64,000 nucleotides of DNA, from positions 8,694,121-8,758,120 of the forward strand of contig JABAKD010000016.1 in assembly GCA_012845835.1 (NCBI GenBank). The letters are read 5' to 3'. A program made the position numbers and the translations under genes. The notes below the pieces were generated by a model that saw only the letters and a program-made list of their open reading frames with translations, did not search any database and was not told the DNA's origin. Each line of letters starts with the position of its first letter. Positions within the stretch are counted from its first letter, which is position 1. Source of the stretch: Undaria pinnatifida. Lineage: Eukaryota > Sar > Phaeophyceae > Laminariales > Alariaceae. Positions 54,803 through 64,000 of the stretch are shown piece by piece.

Positions 54803-56546
54803 ATGATGTCTCCGGGCATGGAGGTGTCCCTCTTCGACTGCCTTTCCGACGTGGGGGGCTGCTTGATGGCCTGCTGTTGCGGCTGCATCGTGTCGGGCTT
54901 CAGCGCGGCCCGCCTCGACAACCGCGAATGTACCATATTCGACATCTTCACTAACGACTACCAGGTGAGATTTGGCGAGGCAACGATTCAGTCCAAGATG
55001 GAGGAGAAGGAGAATTTGTGGGTTTGGGGGAAAGAGAAGGGGCGGGAAGAGGGGATCGGGGGGGGGTCGATGCAGGAGAAAATGAGGTTCGCACTCGTAG
55101 GTTTCCGTCTTTTTGATTGCTAGAACGAACAAACACCATTTTGCTGCCATATCGGCTGTGGCTGCTGTTGTCACGACACTACGCTTTCCGGTGCCGTTGT
55201 TGTGTGCGCATACCATGAGTACTGCCCCCCCCCACAGAGTTGCCCTTGTGGCAACGCGGACGAGAGTAGGCTCTACATAGTGGGAGATAGAGAGTGAAAT
55301 GTGTAATGGGGAATGGCATGTGTTCGATGAGAAAATGAGGAAAACAGACGGATGTGGCAGGGAGAGGCTTAGTACACTACATACTAGTAGCGAAAAAACG
55401 ATCGCTATGCGGGGAGATAGATGATGGCCACAGACGGCCAAACAGAAAAGAGATAAGATAAGCTATTTTTTTAAATTAATGCTTCGTACGTGGAAGAAAC
55501 GTACTCAGTGCCCAAATGTGCAGGTCTCTGTTAGACGTAACAACGGTGCTCTGTCTCGAATGGATGCGTAGCCATTGTGATCTGATGACTAAGGCAAGCC
55601 ACAACTGAGTACCCCCCCCCCCCGCCCCTGGCGTCTGCCGAGGGACATGACATGCTGGTGTCTCGATCGTTTGTTGGAATCCATTTAAAGGCGCTGGCTG
55701 TCCGCAGCAGCCTCTGTTGCTATGTTTTGGTGGGCGCGGTCGAAGCGCTGCATTGACAGCTGATCCGAGACACTCAAGCAAAAGATCCACGTCTCTGCGG
55801 CCCGTCGCACCTGTGCTAAGTTGTATGTGTAGTAAAGTATAGGCTGTACGTTACTACCACTGTTTTCACTCTTTGAGGGCTCATTTGCGTCTACCAAGAG
55901 CACAAAAGGTGCGATATTTTTCATCAAACCGTCTAGGAAGAGCGTGCAGCAGAACAATCATCATCATCGTAATGCCGCGCTCGTGTCGTACAACTCACTA
56001 CATCGCACTTTGGACGCACCCTGGTATCCCCTGATTACTCCGGAGGCCCGGGCTGCTTCGTGTCGGCCGATACTGTAATCTTGGTCGCGCTCCGTTGTTT
56101 TGGACGGTGTCCTCTCTCACGTCCGAACAGGGTTAATATCGGCAGGTGAAACGACTTTTTTGCCTCGGATGAGGGCGGGCAAAAAAGTGTCTCTTGTTGA
56201 AACATCTTGTGTTGATGTATCGTACTACATGATAGCTCGATTGGTGCGCCTAAATCTGCGAATTATCCGGGTCAAGAAGTAGCCTGATGCGCCGAGATGA
56301 CAGTGAATTACCCCCTCCTTACCCCCCTCCCCCCCTCCCTCCCAGGTCCGCCAATCGCTGCGCGCCAAGTACAACATGGGCTTCGCCCCTTGTCAAGACT
56401 GCTGCTCCCTGTACTGGTGCCAGTGTTGCTTCATCATGCAGACGGCGAAGGAAGTGGCACTCAAAAAGGGGGACGAGCCGGTTTACTTGGGCGAGGTCAG
56501 CATGAACCTCATGGGTGACCGCGCGCCCCCCCCGGCAAGCTCGTAA
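54803..56546 (+). CDS. PLAC8-family cysteine-rich protein
   Basis: Exons 54803-54964 and 56346-56546 join in phase 0 across a GTGAGA...CAG intron to give 120 residues. Residues 1-54 hold EVSLFDCLSDVGGCLMACCC and the GCIVSGFSAARLD block; residues 55-90 hold YNMGFAPCQDCCSLYWCQCC followed by a polar QTAKEVALKKGD tail. These are the two cysteine blocks of the PLAC8 (Cys-rich domain) family, whose members act at membranes in cadmium resistance, organ or cell size control and other roles. The first ATG was chosen, but the frame stays open to a possible acceptor at 54768 (encoding SISKNVNAVKANA), so an earlier exon may supply the true N-terminus. The protein ends normally at TAA 56544-56546. The intron holds a LINE fragment, so this looks like an active gene with an invaded intron. 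Confidence 0.88.
54965..56345 (+). other. intron of the PLAC8-family gene
   Basis: 1381 bases from GTGAGATTTGG to a C/T-rich tract (56318-56343) and CAG. Removing it restores an uninterrupted PLAC8 domain. It contains a LINE 3' fragment at 55240-55625 on the same strand and C runs at 55613-55627 that could hinder polymerase. Confidence 0.85.
55240..55625 (+). mobile_element. 3'-end fragment of the second LINE family
   Basis: Corresponds to about 41760-42162: matching words include GAAAAAACGATCGCTATG, GCCCAAATGTGCAGGT(C)TC, AACGGTGCTCTGTCTCGAA and GGATGCGTAG, and it ends CTGAGTA followed by a C run, as in the larger copy. Diverged, about 75% by eye. It lies within the PLAC8 intron. Confidence 0.85.
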
Positions 56547-59500
56547 TTGCCACCCTCCTCACCGGGGTCGTTACAATAGCACTCTTTACCCCCTTCTCCC
56601 CCTCCCCCCGCCGTTGCGGCGGCGCGGCGGCGGCGGTGGCGGCGGCTCTGCCGTTCTGTGCCTGGCTCGTTATCGCCGTAGGCGCCAAGCCTTAGCGCGT
56701 TGCCGATAAACAAACGGGGATAAAAGTGCGTCAAAGCACTTCAAATGAAGGCCGGAATTCTTTTGTAGGGGTGGTGTGGAGGGGGGAGTAGAACAGAACG
56801 ACTTCCCTATGGAAATACGAATCCCTACTTGTTTACTGGCGACGGCAAATATTTCGTGTGCGGGTTTGTAGCGGTGTTTGGCATGACCACTGAAGCGTGG
56901 CGGTGAATGGGGGGGCGTGGGGAATCCCCCCCCCCCCCCTCGGTTGTTAATGATCACCGGTAAAGTCGAGTGTTAGATTGAACCGTCGCTCGTTTTTGAT
57001 TTTGATGTTGTAGTTCTGTAGTTGCACAGTCGTTTTTCTATGAAGTTTCGTTGGCGTGGTCCAACCGCATGGGCAGGCATTGACGTTCTTGGTCGCGCCG
57101 TGGCACGTTTACTGTCTCAAGTCGTTTTTTACTGAAAAACTGGACGGGGGAGGGATTTACATATTCGCGGCCTTCAGCCTCTTGCTTTTTGTTTTTTTGT
57201 TCGCCTGACGTTCGCTCCCTGTTGTTGCTTGTTACGTCCGTGATTGGACCGTCCTAAGTAAGATAGTTTATATATTTATCCCTGAATTATGTTCTCGGTT
57301 CAGTTTGCCATCCTGCTTCGTAAGATTACGACGTTTTGGTCTACGAGCCGGCTGTCTCTGTATTTCTGTACATTTTTTAACTTTGCAGTATTCTTGTACA
57401 TGTATACCACAGCCAGTTAGCTTGTGTATGTGAACTAGTACTGCTGCTATGAGTGTACGCCGGACCGTATCTCCTGGAGGTGGGGGCTCCCGATCTCCCA
57501 TTTTCGGGGACAAAACCGCGAGCAATTTTCGCACAACTTTCGCAGAATTCTCGGAGATTGTTCTTGGTCACTTGACTTGATTTGTATTCTTATTTGTTTT
57601 AGTTCATTATATACCAGCGCTTTCTCTACTATATATTGCCGTACCGCACGTCGTAGTTCAGGGGGTTTGTAGGAAAGGACTAGGAAAAAACGTTGTCGGC
57701 GACCGACAAGAGGCGCCAGGAGGAGGTAGCCTGCCTGTTGTGCTCGAGTAACCCCCCCGCCCGCGCCCGTCCCTCCCATCTACCCCCTGCTGCGCCTTGC
57801 GCGCAGCGGACACGTGGGGTCTGTATTTTCTTGCCAACAAATAATGGTGTTGGTTTGATTTGGTTGATTGATTGGTCGGTCGGGTTTAGTTGCCTGCTGC
57901 TGTTGACCGCAAGAGGTGGATCGTTAATCAACATGCTCTTTTTCAATTGTTTTTTCTTCCTGCTGTGAGCGTGATGTTCGTGAAACCGGCGAGACTATTT
58001 TATCGGGAAGGCGCGAGTGGTGTCCCTTCGCGGAATGTCAAGAGCTTCACGAGGTGTTGTGTACCAGGAACTTTGTATTGCGAAGATCGCAGCGTGCGTG
58101 ACTTTTTGCGAAGAATATACGAACGGAACATACATTGCATACGATGTACTACGTGCTTGACTTCTAAGTAACTTTGCCGATATTAGTTTCTTTGCTCGGA
58201 TTTGGCGTCCTGCCTTTGAGAAATACAACTCCTCGCATGATAATGATTGCGTGTCCGTCGGTCCGTCTGGCCACAACCGTACCTGCCAGTCACGAGTGTG
58301 ATCAAGTTTTCAATTTTAATGCTACTTGCAAACCCTGGACGGTTGTTCCCCGTATCATGACACAAGCCAACATGAGCCAAAGAAAACAAATGATCCTTGT
58401 CACCGCAGTTCGGTCTCGCACACGCAACACAAAATTACACAAACCTACTACACGTACTCGCACGGCACGTCAAAACATGACAACGGATCGCGTTCTCTCG
58501 ACCACACCCGTGACTAACATGAATTTGGATGATATCCAAGGGCAGCGGGCAGTAACCAAAACTCAGGGGAAGCAGCTCACAACCAACCCACTCGTTGTCG
58601 AAACCAAAACTATCGTACCTGGTACATGATGCATTCGTCTACTGGCTGAACCACAACTCCAGCTCTGTCCGTGCAATGGGTAAGTCCGTTATGCTTCAAA
58701 GGCCTAGGAAACACGATTAATCGCGCGACTCCGATCATTTTCGAAGCCAGGGTGCTGCGCAAAAATAATCTTTCCCTTGAAGGGAGCAAGCTGGGTGCTC
58801 TTATTGGAATTATGCTAGATGGCGAGGTTAATGAGGACTGTGAGGGCGTGAAAGCGCCAGTAGAGAGAGCGAAGAGGTCCCAACGGATTAAGACGTTAAG
58901 GCTGGGAGGGCTGCTCGCAAGAAGGATGAACCTGAAAGAGAAATCGAGGGTGGTGCCTCTCCTGTTTTTCGGACCCTAGATGAAAAGGCTGGGGGTTGGG
59001 ATTTGTTCTATTAACTCGAATACCGAATTGAGGAACGTCAACTCATCATTCGCGAGTACTCGCTTTTACTCCTCGAGCTCTCCAGGTTCAACCTTGAGGA
59101 ACCGATAATAATATGGTGCCGTGCCGTATCGGCCCAAAAGCAGGGAGGCTGTTGATTGTGCTTAGCTACAATGCGGATATGATAACGGTTTTATGATATT
59201 GTGAGGGTTTCCAATAGAAGGCTGACTACATGGTAGCGGGGTAGTATCGGGATGGCGGGATAAATTCCGGTACAAGTAGCCGCCGTGCCTCTATTCCCAT
59301 CGTGTGGGCTCCTCGTTGTACCCGGTAGGAGCATAATATAGTCTATACATGATGCATGTATCTACCGACTAGTAACTCACCACTCCAGCTCTGCCCGTGC
59401 AATAAGAAAAGCCGGTACGTCCCAAAACAAGGGTAGAACCTTTCCCAGGAGTTGAGCTGGAATGAAAACGTGGTGACCAAAAACACAAACAATACTCTTG

Positions 59501-59630
59501 GAGGACAGCAGTAGCGCCAAGAACGGAACTCGATTCCAAGAAAATTCACGGTCATATCTCGAACAAAATGCATGGATTGGTGTTTTCCCGATGCAGGTAA
59601 CGGGCACGACCACGAGAACGTGCCGCGACT
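56547..59630. other. no recognisable gene
   Basis: A GGC-rich tract at 56610-56645 and a C run at 56927-56939. The + frame 58174-58629 (151 codons, non-ATG start) and the + frame 58671-58979 have no recognisable domain. Two diverged blocks (58610-58790 and 59345-59470) share ATGATGCAT, CACTCCAGCTCTG and CCGTGCAAT words, a decayed repeat pair. Confidence 0.35.
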
Positions 59631-62600
59631 TCAAGCTTCCCCTCCGACGTACGTCGACAATCTCGCCGCCCCCAGAGCCGCCCAGAGAGAGACGTCATTT
59701 TCGAGTCCGAATGGGTCCCCAGGTTGTGACGAATCGTCCCGGAAAACATTACCGATCCCTTGGAGGCGGAGGGGGAGTTAGGGGTGAGGGCGCGGAGGAG
59801 CACCATCACACCGAGGGCCCGGTCCAGCCAGCAGATTGACCGACCAGATTCGACCCGACCTGGACCATTCAAAAACAAACCGGCACCCGAGAGTCGCCAC
59901 CATAGTGCACTGTAAGAAAATCGCACGACAGGAGGAGACGTTTTTTAGCTTCGACCTCTCCCATCTTCTGCACAACGGTTGTGCGGGACGGACCACAAGC
60001 GGGTTAGGCTGGATGTTTGTTTCAGCATTGACCTTGCTGAAAGGCAAAGCGTTTGACAGGGTAACAACAATTTTCAAGTGTGACCCAACTGAATCGTCGA
60101 AACTGACCCGTCACAAAGTCAAGCTGAAACATAATATATACGAGGAATGCACAAAAACTCAGGACGGAAAACGAATGAGACTCCCCAGATTGCCCCACTA
60201 AAGGCGCTAAGTATGAGGCACGCGCCTATCCCTTTTATATTAGATTCAGCCGTAAGTGTGTGCAACAAGTACAACACCCGTTCTCTTTAACAAATTCTTC
60301 CTCAGACTCGGGTTACGATAAGGGTAACTAACACGTTTTGGCAAAAACAAACTGACTGACGGGGCTCGTCAACGAAGGAACCACCCAATACCTTTTCTTT
60401 GTTTTACAATGCAATCGATATGTACCGAGGCCATGGGGTTGGTGATCAGGTTAACCTTGCTGTGTTTTCCTGCAGTTTGGGGTGAGGTACGGAGCTCCTT
60501 GCATAAACTATAGCATGTGTCCATGGATGGCGTGGTCATTGTGAAATACATAGTAAGACGGAATGGCAGACTCGAGATGTCCGGTCTCCGAGTCGTCTCT
60601 TGGCGCAAACAGAGCAACGCGTACCGACCCCCGCCGGGGTTTGAATTTGTCCCCTTTCCCTCTCGCCCCCTTTACCTTTCAAGGGAGGGATGCATTACAG
60701 CGCTTAGTGGGGTCGGAGGTTCCCGATGATTCCGTCATTCATCCTGGAATCCGCCCTGCAGATACCGGCAAACTGAAACATGGGTAATACGGAGAAACGT
60801 AGCATGGTCAAACCAAACAACGCATATTTCAAAGTATCGCGATGAATGCTCTGAAAAACAAACCACTAAAAACGCAACGACAACACAAACGAATTTTTCC
60901 TTGTTGTGGTTGGGTTTTTGATAATGACCTCAAGTATTGGCGATATGCGTACTTCTTGGGCCTGACCTCTCGGCGCCCTGACCCACTGACCTGCGGAATG
61001 ACAGAGATGGCCCTGCGGAGGTTCTGCAGGCCCAGGCGGAGGGCTTCGACGCCGTTAATCGTCAGGCTCCCTGCGCACGGCTCGACGATGCGGAAGATGG
61101 TCACCATGAGCGACGATTTTTCGAACCCCGTCCTGCCCGCAATTCCGATGCACTCTCCTCCCTTTCAGCTGATTCGAAATCAGGAAGAGTTAGAAAGCAA
61201 GGAGGAAGGGGGATAGAGGGCTAAATCAGGAGTTGGAACGATAGGTTAACTCTTTTGGGACTGCTGAAGAGAAAATTATGAAACAATATAGTGATTGCAG
61301 CATCGACCACACGAAGCATCACGGGTTAATGGATTAAGCGATGGTTAGTGCACTGTCCAACCTACCACCCATGTACGACACGCATGAAAAACTGTGCTAC
61401 ATACATACGCTGCTGCGGGCTCAAAGTGTTGTAAAGTACCTGGTAGTTGATAAGACCATCACATCACTTGATTGTTGTGGTCACACTTTCTGGGTATCAA
61501 ACCAAAGCGACCTTTCGCTTAATGCACAATAAACTAAAACAATTGACAAACAACAAACTACACCACAGCCAAAATAACGGGCGCTACTTGTCCTCCTGAA
61601 TGTTGGCATAAACACAGATAGCTGCACTACACGTAAGGCAAGGTTGCCACATCGACACCCAAACTAAACGAAAAAAAACATAACAAACGCACCTCAATCT
61701 GCACCGTGACGCTCTTCAAGGCCAACTGCAGGCCAGGGCGATAACGCATCTGGATTCCTTCCAACATAATCGACCCCGTCGCTGGCCATGTCTGACAGAT
61801 TCAAAACAACTGACGTTGCTTAAGGGTGCAATCTCATCGCGATGACATAAACAAATCGTGAAGGCGGCGAAGTCCCATCCACATCATCTACCATCACTAT
61901 TCTGCATGATATTCGATTTTACACCGCTCAAACAATAGCACAGCGGCCGCATTCCTTTTCACCGTCTCTCAGGAACTGAAGCTGATGCAACCAGTTGGTT
62001 GACTCCTACTGGAGCTAACAATCCCCACTAGGCTATCTAGCGTAATTTGGAAACCGCCCTACGCGCCACGCGCGGCGAACCCGCTCACATTCTTACCCCC
62101 ACACACGCTGCTGTCTCCGTGAGACCTACTGCTTTTACCGCGATGCGTTTGGGCATTTACACCCCCATCGATCGCAATGATCTTACTGTATCTGAGGCTA
62201 GTCTCCACAGCGTTCGGTTGTCAAGGTTGTTTTGCTGGCTCATAACCTGGTCAAAGATGTGCCTGCGGCATTCTTTAATGCTGCTGCCGAACATTGAAAG
62301 GGAGTAGTTGATAGGATGAGGCCTCCTAACCCGAATCAGGAGGGCCTCGCCCGACCTCAATCATTGTGTCGAGTGCACGCTCAACCGGTACCCATCCCTG
62401 GGGAGAAAGGATGATGACACCGATTATTCGCAGAACAGTCGAACCGCAACGTCTGGTTGAGGGTAAGCCATAAACCAGAACGCTCCCGCTTGTCTACGTG
62501 GGGTAGAACACCGGCGCGAGACCCGGGTCGACGGGGACACAACCGTACGGATCCCATGCATTAAGTGTTTCGGTGTTTTTTTGGGTGCTTCCAGATGTTA

Positions 62601-62784
62601 AGCACGTTTCCATCGCGACATCGTGGTGGTGTCATGGCGGCCGTGACATACCTTGGGCGGGTGATAGTCCAAGCGCGGAAGCCTCGGGTGTCACATCTGC
62701 GTACTCCTTCGCGCGATTTACGGCGATCATGCGACCCTGAACGCGGCAGCCCATCTGCACCGCGCAAGGCAGGCTGATCACCAT
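59631..62784 (-). pseudogene. ABCC/MRP-type ABC transporter, partial and probably decayed
   Basis: Four exon-like segments run on the - strand. 62784-62652 encodes the end of a transmembrane domain and the linker (MVISLPCAVQMGCRVQGRMI, then VNRAKEYADVTPEA) and ends at a GTATGT donor. 61791-61693 encodes WPATGSIMLEGIQMRYRPGL and ends at GTGCGT. 61161-60991 joins it in phase 0 and holds Walker A as GRTGFEKSS, then LMVTIFRIVEPCAG and LRRAISVIPQ at the Q-loop, ending at GTCAGT. 59758-59631 has SVMFSGTIRHNL, then a frame change before GLENDVSLWAALGAARL. This is the layout of the second nucleotide-binding domain of ABCC pumps. Walker A normally has G-K-S; here E precedes the Lys. The signature motif and Walker B were not found downstream. 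The frame change, a phase mismatch at the first junction and the missing end argue for a pseudogene. Confidence 0.75.
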
Positions 62785-63130
62785 CTTCGTTGACGTTTTT
62801 CGTGGTGTCCCGACAGATAACGACATGTGCGGCGGCAATTTTGTGGTTAGCTTGCACCCGAGTGAGGTTTGTCGGACAAATATTAAAACCAGGAACTCAA
62901 GGTGGGAGGGGGGGGCGGGCGAAGCAGCTCACGCTGATTTCACGGCGCATACATAATTACTATGTATTAGTAAGAACAAACCTCACAACCGCGCAATGAC
63001 AGCCTATAACACCAGCACACTTTCTGACCACCACGCCGCCGCGTTGTGCTATCCCACCAGCGCTCATGCCCTCATTGTTCCCACCAGAAAAATAATCGAG
63101 ACAGCAATGCAGAAAATGAAGCTCCTGGGC

Positions 63131-63210
63131 TCATATGCACATCTTTGGGTATGAGTGCCGTCAGCTCCCCCGTGCTGGTGTTCAATCGCGTCCTCTTGAG
63201 CAGGCGCAGG
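63131..63210 (-). pseudogene. possible further ABCC transmembrane exon fragment
   Basis: On the - strand RLLKRTRLNTSTGELTALIP followed by KDVHM resembles the intracellular helix of ABCC transporters (KxLRL...STGExxNLMSxDV). It lies upstream of the other ABCC segments in the right orientation. Short match, so tentative. Confidence 0.35.
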
Positions 63211-63766
63211 GGCTTCGGGCTTACGTCACCCTGTAAGGCGTCGAGCCCACGTCAATGCTCAAAATATGCAGTGCGAGGAAGCTTTGGTTGGTCAACAGCC
63301 CGTTGCCGAATATGTCCACGGCGAATCTGCCGATACCGATCCGTCAAGGCACCGATTGACCATCGAACCGACGGATCAACCAGGGGATAAACCGAATGAT
63401 TCGACAAAGGGGAGGGAGGGAGGGAGGGGGGGGATGGGGGGAGGGGGGGAAAGAGGTGGAAAGGAGGAAGGAGTAACTAAAGGATAGACGGTAGGACGTC
63501 AGTACAACGAGTTATATTTTGCTTGCTCCCTTCCCTATGGCAACCACGCCTGCAACGTCGACGGTGACTGTAAAGGCGACTCTTCAGGGGTGACTTCTCC
63601 TGTAGGACAGATGACTCGATGCGTATCTGCGGAGCGACCACGCTCACGGCCGGACGATACACATCGAAACAAGCGACTCATGGCGCCTGATTCATAGAGA
63701 AGTCAGGTGGACGTCCGACGCGTATACGCATAATAGCATGAAGAGGATTCAAGAAAGGTGTGCTAA
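63211..63766. other. no recognisable gene; G-rich tract
   Basis: A GGGA-rich purine tract at 63408-63470 may be a simple repeat. Nothing coding is supported. Confidence 0.4.
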
Positions 63767-63915
63767 GCTAGTTGTGGCAAGCAAACACAAAACGGAAGGA
63801 GAGACAACCAAACAGTGTGGTGAGCTAGTTGTGGCAAGCAAACGGAAGGAGAGACAACCGAACGGTGGTAAGCTAGTTGTGGCAAGCAAACGGAAGGAGA
63901 GACAACCGGGGGAAG
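63767..63915 (+). repeat. minisatellite, three copies, 48-66 bp units
   Basis: GCTAGTTGTGGCAAGCAAAC and GGAAGGAGAGACAACC repeat three times. The open frame across it (63738-63926) reads LVVASKRKERQP repeats and is best seen as a by-product, although a repeat peptide cannot be excluded. Confidence 0.85.
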
Positions 63916-64000
63916 GTACAGCCTGATTACGAACGGATAGTGTACGGCAACCATAGTCTCAAACTACCTCGGAGTTGGAGCAGTCGAATGGCTCGGCACC

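Noticed and set aside
58671-58979. 102-codon + frame as a host gene
   Set aside because: No recognisable domain, no splice context, and it overlaps a decayed repeat pair; composition alone is not enough.

Overview
The window is eukaryotic nuclear DNA that is poor in genes and rich in repeats. Exons joined by GT-AG introns, two LINE families, LTR elements, satellites and long C/G runs all point that way. The protist type is not certain. The LINE sequences resemble families I associate with stramenopile algae and oomycetes, so a brown-alga-like stramenopile is my best guess, held with low confidence. No rRNA, intact tRNA, CRISPR array or bacterial operon is visible.

Host genes: (1) a polo-box protein on the + strand (10122-13499, three exons) with two polo boxes and no visible kinase domain; (2) a small PLAC8-family cysteine-rich protein on the + strand (54803-56546, two exons around a 1.38 kb intron that holds a LINE fragment); (3) exons of an ABCC/MRP-type ABC transporter on the - strand (59631-62784, perhaps to 63210), apparently decayed or incomplete.

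Mobile DNA: the main object is a 12.8 kb Ty3/Gypsy-type LTR retrotransposon on the - strand (17737-30549). It has 269-bp LTRs about 98% identical and a short target duplication. In element order it holds an RGG/coiled-coil ORF, Gag with a CCHC knuckle, a reading frame carrying a complete NADAR domain (the YbiA-like ADP-ribose N-glycosidase fold) followed by an aspartic protease, then RT, RNase H, integrase, and a chromodomain plus a Tudor/SH3-like domain. Several stops and frame changes interrupt the protease, RT, integrase and chromo regions, but the NADAR frame is unbroken. NADAR cargo in a Ty3/Gypsy polyprotein is the most striking feature of the window.

Other elements: an EN-RT LINE relic on the - strand (4360-7215); a second LINE family on the + strand (40112-42162, with a 3' fragment at 55240-55625) whose copies end in poly-C; three copies of a roughly 240-255 bp terminal-inverted-repeat MITE, one nested in the LINE; a 374-bp TRIM (32936-33309) and a solo LTR of the same family (51515-51588) beside a tRNA-like sequence; a double-hairpin repeat in three copies; and several satellites. 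The rest is non-coding as far as I can tell. It contains many copies of the short near-palindrome TACCAGGTA.
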